Source: Caldicellulosiruptor acetigenus
GTDB lineage: Bacteria; Bacillota; Thermoanaerobacteria; Caldicellulosiruptorales; Caldicellulosiruptoraceae
Assembly (NCBI RefSeq): GCF_026914305.1
Contig: NZ_CP113866.1
Coordinates: forward strand, 248,001 to 312,000
DNA length: 64,000 nt
Reading direction: 5' to 3'
Position numbers and translations under genes: made by a program. The notes beneath the pieces were generated by a model that did no database searches, had not been told where the DNA came from, and saw only the letters and a list, made by a program, of their open reading frames with translations. Shown piece by piece: positions 9,170-17,509 of the stretch. Numbering within the stretch: the stretch's first letter is position 1; each line of letters opens with the position of its first letter.

Positions 9170-10270
9170 ATGTCAAAGCTTAAGTTTGGCATTGTTGGTT
9201 GTGGGGTTATATCAAAGACACACGCATCCGCTATCTCAGCTCTCTCGAGCGATGCGGAACTTGTTGCCGTGTGTGATGTTATAGAAGATAGAGCCAGAAA
9301 ACTTGCGCAGGATTTTGGTGTAAAAAAGATATATACTGACTATGAAAAGATGCTTCTTGATCCTGAGATTGATGTTGTCTCTATCTGCACACCTTCGGGT
9401 ATGCATGCTGACATGGCAGTTTTAGCAGCAGACGCGAAAAAACATGTCATTGTTGAAAAGCCAATGGATATAACATTGTCTAAGGCTGACAGAATAATAG
9501 AAGCTCAAAACAGGAACAATGTGGTGATTTCTATAATTTCACAGCACAGATACAGCGATTGTATGCAACTTTTAAAAAGGCTCATGAACGAAGGGAAGTT
9601 TGGCAACATAGTTTTAGCAACAAGCTACACTAAATGGTACAGGTCGCAGGAGTATTATGACAGCGGTAGCTGGCGAGGTACATGGAATTTGGACGGCGGC
9701 GGTGCGCTCATGAACCAATCTATACACTATATAGACATGATTCAGTGGATTGTTGGAAAGGTTGTGGAGGTGTATGCATACTGCACAACAAGAGCACATA
9801 AGCGAATAGAGGTTGAAGATGGTGCTGTTGCAGCAGTCAAGTTTGAAAATGGTGCAATTGGGCAAATACTTGGAACAACAAGTGCATATCCCGGTTTTGA
9901 AACGCGGCTTGAGATTTTTGGTGAAAATGGCTCTGCAATAGTTGTTAACACCCAGCTTGAAAGTCTTTACTTCAAAGATGGGTCTGAGAAGGAGTATTTG
10001 GAGAGTTACAAAAAGGAGGATAAAGGTACTGTTGGTGCGTCTTCTGCTGCCATCAAAGAAGAAGGACATGTAAGACAGTACAGGGATGTAATAAATGCTA
10101 TAAAAACCGGGACAAAACCACTTATCCCTGCTGAAGAAGGAAGACATCCTGTTGAAATTATACTTGCCATTTACCTCTCAAGCTTGACAGGAAAACCTAT
10201 AAAACTTCCACTTAGAAGTGATGAGGAGGTTTTAAAGGAGATTGAAAAAATAAAAGGCAAAGGCTTTTGA
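9170..10270 (+). CDS. Gfo/Idh/MocA family NAD(P)-dependent sugar dehydrogenase
   Basis: The 366-residue product has an N-terminal Rossmann fold (GIVGCGVISKTHA, residues 7-19), the diagnostic VEKPMD motif (Lys about residue 97) and a C-terminal alpha/beta domain with GGGALMNQSIHYIDM, whose histidine is in the usual catalytic place. It should oxidise a ring hydroxyl of a sugar, inositol or glycoside. Start ATG 9170 lies one base after the upstream stop, with GGAAGGAG inside that gene. Together with the TIM-barrel enzymes here it resembles inositol or keto-sugar catabolic modules. Confidence 0.88.
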   Translation: MSKLKFGIVGCGVISKTHASAISALSSDAELVAVCDVIEDRARKLAQDFGVKKIYTDYEKMLLDPEIDVVSICTPSGMHADMAVLAADAKKHVIVEKPMDITLSKADRIIEAQNRNNVVISIISQHRYSDCMQLLKRLMNEGKFGNIVLATSYTKWYRSQEYYDSGSWRGTWNLDGGGALMNQSIHYIDMIQWIVGKVVEVYAYCTTRAHKRIEVEDGAVAAVKFENGAIGQILGTTSAYPGFETRLEIFGENGSAIVVNTQLESLYFKDGSEKEYLESYKKEDKGTVGASSAAIKEEGHVRQYRDVINAIKTGTKPLIPAEEGRHPVEIILAIYLSSLTGKPIKLPLRSDEEVLKEIEKIKGKGF

Positions 10271-10304
10271 AATTTGTCATTACAAAATTGTCCATTGAAA
10301 AACA

Positions 10305-10346
10305 AATGGCTTGAGAATTTATTACAAATTCTCAAGCCATTATTTT
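10305..10346. terminator. Bidirectional terminator between convergent genes
   Basis: A perfect 16-bp stem (AATGGCTTGAGAATTT at 10305-10320 and its complement at 10326-10341) with loop ATTAC serves both the forward dehydrogenase and the reverse isomerase gene. Confidence 0.9.
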
Positions 10347-10360
10347 GCTTGTGAATAGAG

Positions 10361-11128
10361 TCAATCCAGATAATTTTTTGTGAGAAAATCAAAACTCATC
10401 TTAAGACTTTCAAAAGGTGAGCGCTGGCACACATCCTGCTCTATAATATACCATTCAACTCCTGCCTCATTGCAAGAAGCTATTATTCCGTCCCAGTCCA
10501 AGTTGCCATATCCGACTTCAAACATGGTTTGCTTAAAATCTTCTATCATTCCCATGTCTTTTAAATGGACAAGAGGGATTCTGCCTTCCAAGCTTCTTAT
10601 CCACTTTTCAGGGTTTGCCCCCGCAAACTGAACCCAGTACGTATCAATTTCAATCATAAGATATTCCGGGCTTGAATTTTCAATCAGTATCTCAAGCCAT
10701 GTCTTTCCACCATATTTTTTGAATTCAAAACTGTGGTTGTGATATGAAAGGGTAATTCCTTCCTCTTTCAGTTTTTTCCCGATCTCGTTACACTCCTGGG
10801 CAAATTTGATTGCTCCCTCTTCAGACCTGTACTCAGAAGGTGCAGAGGGTATTGCAATGTGAGAGCATCCCAGGATTTTGTGTTCTTCCACAACATTGTC
10901 AAGTTCGGTTTTGAGCCTTTCAAAAGGTATGTGGGTTGCGCAGACTTTAAGGTCAAACTCATCACAGATTTCTTTTAACCTTTTTGGTTCAATCTTTCCA
11001 ATACCCGAAATCTGGACAGCCTGAAACCCGATTTCACTTACCTTTTTGAGGCTGTAGAAAATGTCCTCTTCTGTCTTCAAAAATTCACGCAAAGTGTACA
11101 GCTGTGCTGCTATTTTATCTTTTTTCAT
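10361..11128 (-). CDS. Sugar phosphate isomerase/epimerase (TIM barrel), second copy
   Basis: The 255-residue protein is a second xylose-isomerase-like TIM-barrel enzyme, only distantly similar to the one at 8353. Ligand-type motifs are SYHNHSFEF, IEIDTYWV, LVHLKD and YIIEQD. The N-terminus MKKDKIAAQLYTLR is typical of the group found beside Gfo/Idh/MocA enzymes. It is the last gene of the reverse set behind the LplABC-type importer and probably works on the imported sugar. ATG start; the site upstream is weak on inspection. Substrate unknown. Confidence 0.85.
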   Translation of the reverse strand: MKKDKIAAQLYTLREFLKTEEDIFYSLKKVSEIGFQAVQISGIGKIEPKRLKEICDEFDLKVCATHIPFERLKTELDNVVEEHKILGCSHIAIPSAPSEYRSEEGAIKFAQECNEIGKKLKEEGITLSYHNHSFEFKKYGGKTWLEILIENSSPEYLMIEIDTYWVQFAGANPEKWIRSLEGRIPLVHLKDMGMIEDFKQTMFEVGYGNLDWDGIIASCNEAGVEWYIIEQDVCQRSPFESLKMSFDFLTKNYLD

Positions 11129-11184
11129 ATTGATTTTGCACCACTTTTCTTTTGTTTAAGTTTATTTAATTATACCACAAATTA

Positions 11185-12069
11185 TTACTCTTTAATAGCC
11201 CCAATCATGACACCTTTTACAAAGTACTTTTGCAAGAAGGGGTATATACAAAGTATCGGTACTGTTGATACCACAATTGCTGCGTATTTGATAAGCTCTG
11301 TCACTGCAAATCTGTCTGATGCATCTGAAATTCCTGTTGTCATGTTCTCTGTGCTGCTCATAATGAGTATTTCTCTTAAAACAAGCTGAAGTGGGTAAAG
11401 TTCTCTTGAGCGCAGGTATATAATCGCACTGAAAAATGCGTTCCAGTGACCTACCGCATAAAAGAGTATCATTACCGCTATCATCGGCATTGCAAGAGGT
11501 ATCATGATTCTAAAAAGTATTGTCCAGTCCCCTGCTCCATCTATTCTTGCAGACTCTTCCAAGCTGTCCGGTACAGCATGGAATCCTGTTCTCATTATAA
11601 TCAGGTTTGTTGTTGAGATAGCCCCTGGTATCATCATTGCCCAGATTGTGTCTATCATCCCAAGTGACTGAACAAGAAGGTAAGTTGGAATCATACCGCC
11701 GCTGAAATACATTGTAAATGCAATGAAGAACATGATTGGATTTTTTAATTTTAGATTTTTTCTTGATAATACATATCCACCTATTGTAGTAAGAAGAATG
11801 TTTATCGCTGTTCCTACAACCACGTATATAAGTGTATTTTTGTACCCTATCCATATCATTGGATAACTTAAAAGCAACTTATATGCCTCTGTCGAAAATT
11901 CAAGTGGCCGCCACAGCGGTCCTCTGTATGCCATGAGTTTTATAGGATTGCTAAACGATGCAAAAATGACATACAGCATGGGATACAGCATTGTAAAGCA
12001 AAGAAGGCCTAAGAATATATAGTTAAAGGTATCAAATATTATCTCACCTGGACTTTTTCTTATCTTCAT
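11185..12069 (-). CDS. Carbohydrate ABC transporter permease (LplC/YtcP type)
   Basis: The 294-residue membrane protein has six predicted membrane segments and the EAA loop ESARIDGAGDWTILFRIMIPLAMP, the contact for the ATPase. The N-terminal KIRKSPGEIIFDTFNYIFLGLL and C-terminal KYFVKGVMIGAIKE are typical of the permease partner of LplB in CUT1 importers for oligosaccharides. It lies 23 bases after the other permease. No ATPase gene is present, as usual where a shared MsmK-type ATPase serves several importers. Confidence 0.92.
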   Translation of the reverse strand: MKIRKSPGEIIFDTFNYIFLGLLCFTMLYPMLYVIFASFSNPIKLMAYRGPLWRPLEFSTEAYKLLLSYPMIWIGYKNTLIYVVVGTAINILLTTIGGYVLSRKNLKLKNPIMFFIAFTMYFSGGMIPTYLLVQSLGMIDTIWAMMIPGAISTTNLIIMRTGFHAVPDSLEESARIDGAGDWTILFRIMIPLAMPMIAVMILFYAVGHWNAFFSAIIYLRSRELYPLQLVLREILIMSSTENMTTGISDASDRFAVTELIKYAAIVVSTVPILCIYPFLQKYFVKGVMIGAIKE

Positions 12070-12092
12070 CTTGCAAACTCACCCCTTTTCTC

Positions 12093-13046
12093 TTACCACA
12101 GCGATGTCTCTGTGAGTTTTTTAGCAATCTTATTGGAGAATATGACCAGCAAGAAGTTGATGACAGAGTTAAATAGCCCAACTGCTGCACCGTAGCTGTA
12201 GTCCATCTCCAATAAACCTTTCCTGTATACATATGTTGAAATAACGTCAGCAGTTTCATAAGTAAGAGGATTGTACATCAAAAATACCTTTTCAAATCCG
12301 ACGTTCATCATGTGTCCAACTCTTAAGAGGAACATAATGACAATTGTCGGGAGTATTCCTGGTATTGTGACATAAAGTGCCTGTCTGAACCTTCCAGCGC
12401 CATCTATCAGCGCGGCTTCATATAGCTGTGGGTCAATGTTTGAGATTGCTGCCAAGTACACAATTGAACCCCAGCCGAGGTTTTGCCATATACCTGACCC
12501 AACATACAATGGTCTGAACCAGCCAGGTTCTGTCATGAAGGAGATTGGTTCTGATAAAATACCGAGAGATTTTAAAATCTGGTTTATAAGACCGTCTCTT
12601 GAGAAAAAGTCCATAATCATACCGACAATAACGACTGTTGATATAAAGTGTGGCATGTAGCTTACTGTCTGAAGAGTCCTTTTATATATGCTATTTTTGA
12701 TTTCATTTAAAAGTAGTGCAAATATTATTGGTGCAGGAAAACCGAATATGAGGTCATAGACGTTTATAAGTATTGTATTTCTGATTATTCTCCACACATA
12801 AAAGCTGTCATAAACAAAAAACTCTTTGAACTTTTCAAGTCCTACCCATGGGCTGCCCCAGATTCCTTTTGCTGGTGTAAAGTCTTTAAAAGCTATCTGA
12901 AGACCGTACATTGGGATGTAGTGGAATATAAAATAGTATGCAACAACAGGGATGAGCATTATATAAAGGCTTTTGTTTCGCATGAGGTCTTTTTTGAGTT
13001 CCTGCCATCTGTTTGGCTGATAAGATTTTACTGCAGCCTTTTCCAT
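12093..13046 (-). CDS. Carbohydrate ABC transporter permease (LplB type)
   Basis: The 317-residue product has six membrane segments, the LplB N-terminus (KKDLMRNKSLYIMLIPV then YYFIFHYIPMYGLQIAFKDF) and the EAA loop EAALIDGAGRFRQALYVTIPGILP. It pairs with the downstream permease to form the channel of a CUT1 oligosaccharide importer. A GAGG site precedes the ATG. A hairpin in the gap upstream probably lowers its expression relative to the binding protein. Confidence 0.92.
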   Translation of the reverse strand: MEKAAVKSYQPNRWQELKKDLMRNKSLYIMLIPVVAYYFIFHYIPMYGLQIAFKDFTPAKGIWGSPWVGLEKFKEFFVYDSFYVWRIIRNTILINVYDLIFGFPAPIIFALLLNEIKNSIYKRTLQTVSYMPHFISTVVIVGMIMDFFSRDGLINQILKSLGILSEPISFMTEPGWFRPLYVGSGIWQNLGWGSIVYLAAISNIDPQLYEAALIDGAGRFRQALYVTIPGILPTIVIMFLLRVGHMMNVGFEKVFLMYNPLTYETADVISTYVYRKGLLEMDYSYGAAVGLFNSVINFLLVIFSNKIAKKLTETSLW

Positions 13047-13120
13047 CTTGCTTTAAACCTCCTCATAAAAAGAATGCATCTTTGTGTCAAAAAAGGGTAA
13101 GCATAAAAAAGGTTTATAAA

Positions 13121-13188
13121 AAAGAGCCTTGCAATAAGGTGTGCTATCAAGGAAAGCAGTTGCCGTCAGCCTTGTTGCAAGGCTCTTT
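13121..13188 (-). terminator. Read-through terminator between binding protein and permeases
   Basis: Arms AAAGAGCCTTGCAA (13121-13134) and TTGCAAGGCTCTTT (13175-13188) are perfectly complementary with a 40-base loop; on the reverse strand the stem is followed by TTTTTT. It lies between the solute-binding gene and lplB in the direction of transcription, so it likely sets a high binding-protein to permease ratio. Confidence 0.7.
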
Positions 13189-13201
13189 ATCGAAAGGTTA
13201 A

Positions 13202-14800
13202 TTATTTTCTCTTCTTCCATCTATCATAAGCTTGCTGGTAAATCTTAATAGCCTCATCAATCTTCATCTGTTTGAGTGTCTTTACAAATGCATCGACATT
13301 TGTTGCTTTTCCTGTCATGAGTCTTAAGAACATCTCGTCATAGTATGTGTTGACAGTGTTCATGATATTTGCAAGCCTCTTTGACTCATCGTCTGTAAAC
13401 GACAGTGGTGGCAGGATTCTATCATTTTTAACCTGACCCCATTTTTCTACAGCATCTTTCTGCTGTGGGTACATCATCTGAATCTGATAGTAATACTCAT
13501 CAGCCTGAGCAAATGGACCACTTATAGATGCACGAGCATATTTTGCCAAAGCTTCAGCTGCAGATAACCCTTGCGGGTTTTTCAAGATTTCATCTGTGTA
13601 GTATACCTTGCCATCTTTCTTGACATAAGACTTTCCAAGCACACCATAGTTGAACGCTTCATACCCTTCTTTGCTGTATCCCCAGTCAAGAACCTTCATA
13701 GCAAGTGGGACATTTTTACATGCGGTTGTGATTGCTGCACTTGTTCGTGAGAACAGAAACTCTGCCTGGCCCAAAAGTGGGTATTCACCTTTCTTGAGCA
13801 CAGGGAACTTTGTTGCTATGATATCTTTCTTAAGATTCAGGAAAAATCCCATGTCACCAGAAAGAAGTCCTATCCATGCACCGATTACATCGTTTTGAAC
13901 GTTTGCCCTGATAACCTTCTGGTTCATTGTCAGGATGTCAGGGTCAATGAGGCCCTCTTTCCACCACTTCTGAAGTGTTGCTATAAACTGTTTGTATTGT
14001 GGTTCTAACGGACCATATTTAACCTTTCCGTTTACCTGGAAGAAATCTGTCTTGATTCCCCATGCACCTACCAAGAAAGAGGAGTAGTCAAATGCATACC
14101 TTGGGTTGGAGGCATTTCGCAGGATTGAAAATCCCCTTTCATCCTTTTTGCCATTGCCGTTTGGGTCTTTTGTTACAAATGCTTTCAATACCTTGTACCA
14201 GTCATCAACTGTCTCTGGCTCTTTTAGTCCCAGTTTTTTGAGCCAGTCGTTTCTTATCTGAGGACCATAGTATACACATGCAATCTTTGGATTATTTCCA
14301 CGAAGGGCAGGGAATCCGTAAATATCACCATCGTCTGTTACAATGAGCTTTTTGATATCTGGATGTTGCTGCAAGTATTTGTTGAGGTTTGGAGCATATT
14401 TTGGAAGATAGTCATTGAGTCTTATGATTATCTTGTCGAGCATCGCTTTTACAGGTCCGCCTGGGTAGTTGTCAATCCAGTTCCACTCAATAATGTCTGT
14501 CAGCTGTCTTGATGCAATCATTAAGTTGAACTGGTCTGTCTCACCACCGACCGGTGGGTGCTTGAACACAATCTTTACCCCAAGTTTTTTCTGCAAAAGC
14601 TGGTAAGCAGCAATTGAAGAGTAGCTGTTATAAGATGTGGCAACCTTGGGGTCAAGACGAACAAAATAGGTAAGTGTTGGTATTGATTTTGCATAAGCTG
14701 TTGACGATGACGAAACAAACGCTGGAATTACAAGTGATAAGGTAAACGCAATCACTAAAATTGTGCTTAAAACCTTTTTAGAAGATTTGAACCAGTCCAT
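13202..14800 (-). CDS. Extracellular solute-binding protein of LplA type
   Basis: The 532-residue protein has a signal peptide (hydrophobic residues 11-30, cleavage near AYA-KS) and a large two-lobed binding-protein fold of the LplA family, with the EF-hand-like calcium loop DPNGNGKKDERGF (about residue 200) typical of this family. No lipobox cysteine is present, so anchoring by lipid is not expected, which is unusual for a Gram-positive binding protein. It heads the importer operon, divergent from the AraC regulator, and presumably binds an oligosaccharide; the sugar is not known. Confidence 0.9.
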   Translation of the reverse strand: MDWFKSSKKVLSTILVIAFTLSLVIPAFVSSSSTAYAKSIPTLTYFVRLDPKVATSYNSYSSIAAYQLLQKKLGVKIVFKHPPVGGETDQFNLMIASRQLTDIIEWNWIDNYPGGPVKAMLDKIIIRLNDYLPKYAPNLNKYLQQHPDIKKLIVTDDGDIYGFPALRGNNPKIACVYYGPQIRNDWLKKLGLKEPETVDDWYKVLKAFVTKDPNGNGKKDERGFSILRNASNPRYAFDYSSFLVGAWGIKTDFFQVNGKVKYGPLEPQYKQFIATLQKWWKEGLIDPDILTMNQKVIRANVQNDVIGAWIGLLSGDMGFFLNLKKDIIATKFPVLKKGEYPLLGQAEFLFSRTSAAITTACKNVPLAMKVLDWGYSKEGYEAFNYGVLGKSYVKKDGKVYYTDEILKNPQGLSAAEALAKYARASISGPFAQADEYYYQIQMMYPQQKDAVEKWGQVKNDRILPPLSFTDDESKRLANIMNTVNTYYDEMFLRLMTGKATNVDAFVKTLKQMKIDEAIKIYQQAYDRWKKRK

Positions 14801-15106
14801 TTTGAAACCTCCTTGCTTTAAAAGTTTTTATTGATTTTTTCCAAATTACCCGCGACAAAGCTTTATTATTTTCAGCAACTTGTCAGCGGGCTTTACAGCT
14901 TTTATTATAAAGGGGAGATAAAGCTTTTAGAAAGAGGAAAATGTTAAGATTGAAAGGATAATATTAAGCATCTTAAAAATGTACTCATGATTTATATTTT
15001 CTTTGTAATTTGTTTCATTGCTTTTCTGTATTGCTTGTATTATAATTGAAATTGCCCAAAAAGAAAGGCTACAGAATTTATTTTTTTGAGGAGGATTTCT
15101 TTAAGG
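14801..15106. promoter_or_regulatory. Divergent promoter region of importer and AraC regulator
   Basis: About 300 non-coding bases. On the reverse strand a TATAAT (complement of 14904-14909) lies some 100 bases before the binding-protein gene, with a weak -35. On the forward strand TTGCTT (15018-15023), a 17-base spacer and TATAAT (15041-15046) precede the regulator. Short complementary AAGCTTT/AAAGCTT-like words around 14860-14930 could be regulator sites; I cannot define them further. Confidence 0.5.
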
Positions 15107-17428
15107 ATGTTTAAGAAAATCTTGTGGCGGTTTGTCTTTTCATATCTTGTTATTTTTATCATTCCTCTTTTTATAGGAATAGGGGCATATTTTAGCGTAA
15201 AAGAAATTATGATGAGCAGTTTATATAGATACAACAAGACAACTCTCACCCAGCTTGAAGACAAGGTTGAGAACGAGGTTGTAAAGTCGGTGGAATCTCT
15301 TGCAGACTGGATAAACTTAAACCCGTACTATTTTATTTTTTTACCGGAGGCAAAAGAGGCGCTTGACAGCAGTGACAGGCTCCTTAATATCAGAAACCTT
15401 TGCAGGGAGATATATTCACAGACATATAAAAATTCTTACATTTTGGATGCTTTTATATACATTCCTTCTGAGAACCTCATTATAGGTCCATCGTATACAA
15501 CAACACCTTATAACTACTATACATACATAAACAGGCCACTTGATATGAGCTATGAAAAATGGCTAAAATTTTTAAACGGCGAGTACAAGATGAAGTACAT
15601 ACCTTCTTTTGAGATAAAAGCTGATTATAAAAAGCTTTCCACAATAATGTTTGCAAATACTCTTTCAAGGTGGATTATTGATGGTAAAAACGCAAATGTG
15701 TTTGTCATCATTGATCAGAGCAAGATTGTAGACCTCATGAAAGAGATTATAAGCTATCCTAAAGGTATCATGTGGATTTTGGACAGGAACAATAATCAAG
15801 TTCTCAAAGTCTCAGCAGAAAAAGAGAATGTATCTTTGCCTAAAATTAGCTTTTCTATTTATGATAACTTTGGAATAAAAGAGTTGAGCTTGAAAGGACA
15901 GCGATGGATTTTATACTATACAATCTCACCGCTATATGGCTGGAAATACATATCGATGGTTCCTGTTGACAGTTTCTTTGAAGAGATTCGAAAAGTGCGA
16001 AATTTGAGCCTGCTTCTTCTCGGGCTTATGAGCGTTATTAGTAGCATACTTATATTCTTCTTCAGCATGCAAAATTACAGACCTCTGAGTGAAATAAAAA
16101 GTCTTTTACAATCAAATAGTGAAAACAAAGAACTCAAGAGTACAAAAAGCGAGTTTGATGTGATAAGAGACCTTGTTGTCCACACCCTTTCAAAGGAAGA
16201 AGAGATGAAAAGACAAATTATGCGGTTTACACCTATCATAAAGAACAATCTTTTATACCAGCTTTTGGTGGGCGGGATTTTGCCCGAAAGTATAGGAGAG
16301 CTGGAGCTAAAAACCTTGGGTATGGAAAAACAAAGTGACAAATTTGTAGTGTGTTTAGTTGAGATTGACGACTGTTCTGGGTTTATAAAAGGTGAGAGTG
16401 ACAGTGAATATTCTCTTGTAACCCTTATTGTTACAAATGTTTTGGATGAACTTTTGGATACAAATAACTTTAAACATTGGGATGTTCTATTTTCAAGGAC
16501 AAAGCTCAGCGTAATTGTGGAGATTAAAGATAGCTTTGAAGAAAGCTTGTCAAAACTTTCAAGCCTTTTTGACAACATGATTGAGTTTCTGGAGAAGAAC
16601 TTTACAATATTTGTGTCTGTGGGTATAAGTGGGGAGGTTTCGGGTATAATAAATTTAAAGTTTGCATATGAGCAGGCAGAAAAGGTTCTCGGCTTGAAAT
16701 TTGTAAAGCCTAACATGAAGATTTTCAAGTTTTCTGAGCTCTCTCAAGATATAACTTCAGAAAAAGAATTTTTGCCCAAGGACATTGAAAACAGGATTAT
16801 AAACTCTGTGAAAGAAGGAAAAGTAGAAGGGATTTATGAGGTGTTTGAAAATATCCGCAGCCATATCACAGCTGCGAATTCTCCTCACATGGCAAAGATG
16901 ATACTTATATATCTTTACGGCTTATATTATCAACTTTTAAATAGCATTCCAAACACGGTCGGCGAGAAGCAAAAACCTGAGCCAGAGAAAGTAATGAGAT
17001 TAATCATTGACGAGAAAAATCCTAAAAAGGTTCTTCAGGCATTGCAAGAAGACTACAAAATTTTAGCTGAAAGTGTAATAGTAAATAAACAGAAAATGGG
17101 CAATGACTTGATTTCAAATATTTTGGAGTATATCCACCAGCAATATTCAAGCTCAGAGATATCACTTTCAACAATTGCAGATAAGTTCAATATAACTCCA
17201 CAGTATCTTTCAGCAATATTCAAAGAAAAGACAGGGCAGAACATAAGCGATTATATCCAGAACCTGAGAATGAACAGAGCCAAAGAACTTCTTTTGACAA
17301 CCGACTATTCTGTCTCTCAGATTGCCAAGATGATAGGATACACAGAGGTAAGTGGGTTTACCAAGGCTTTCAAGAAGTTTGAAGGTGTGTCTCCAAACAA
17401 GTTCAGAGAGCTTAACAAATCACAATAA
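15107..17428 (+). CDS. Membrane-bound AraC family regulator (YesN/cache type)
   Basis: The 773-residue protein has a membrane segment at residues 5-30, an extracellular sensor region (about 30-298), a second membrane segment (300-325), a coiled/GGDEF-remnant-like middle part and a C-terminal AraC-type double helix-turn-helix (about 670-770, with LSTIADKFNITPQYLSAIF and VSQIAKMIGYTEVSGFTKAF). Such proteins sense sugars outside the cell and switch on neighbouring importer genes. Start ATG 15107 behind GAGGAGG at 15088-15094; a longer reading from 15086 would overlap that site. It is divergent from the LplABC-type operon, its likely target. Confidence 0.9.
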   Translation: MFKKILWRFVFSYLVIFIIPLFIGIGAYFSVKEIMMSSLYRYNKTTLTQLEDKVENEVVKSVESLADWINLNPYYFIFLPEAKEALDSSDRLLNIRNLCREIYSQTYKNSYILDAFIYIPSENLIIGPSYTTTPYNYYTYINRPLDMSYEKWLKFLNGEYKMKYIPSFEIKADYKKLSTIMFANTLSRWIIDGKNANVFVIIDQSKIVDLMKEIISYPKGIMWILDRNNNQVLKVSAEKENVSLPKISFSIYDNFGIKELSLKGQRWILYYTISPLYGWKYISMVPVDSFFEEIRKVRNLSLLLLGLMSVISSILIFFFSMQNYRPLSEIKSLLQSNSENKELKSTKSEFDVIRDLVVHTLSKEEEMKRQIMRFTPIIKNNLLYQLLVGGILPESIGELELKTLGMEKQSDKFVVCLVEIDDCSGFIKGESDSEYSLVTLIVTNVLDELLDTNNFKHWDVLFSRTKLSVIVEIKDSFEESLSKLSSLFDNMIEFLEKNFTIFVSVGISGEVSGIINLKFAYEQAEKVLGLKFVKPNMKIFKFSELSQDITSEKEFLPKDIENRIINSVKEGKVEGIYEVFENIRSHITAANSPHMAKMILIYLYGLYYQLLNSIPNTVGEKQKPEPEKVMRLIIDEKNPKKVLQALQEDYKILAESVIVNKQKMGNDLISNILEYIHQQYSSSEISLSTIADKFNITPQYLSAIFKEKTGQNISDYIQNLRMNRAKELLLTTDYSVSQIAKMIGYTEVSGFTKAFKKFEGVSPNKFRELNKSQ

Positions 17429-17433
17429 AAAAA

Positions 17434-17484
17434 GAGCGGGAGGGAGAAGATTAAGATTTCTTCTCATCCCGCTCAAAATTTTTT
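17434..17484. terminator. Bidirectional terminator between araC-type and transketolase genes
   Basis: Near-perfect stem beginning GAGCGGGA (17434) and ending TCCCGCTC (17474), with A-tract before and TTTTTT at 17479-17484. Confidence 0.85.
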
Positions 17485-17509
17485 CGCAGAAGCAAAATTT
17501 GCTGGGGGT

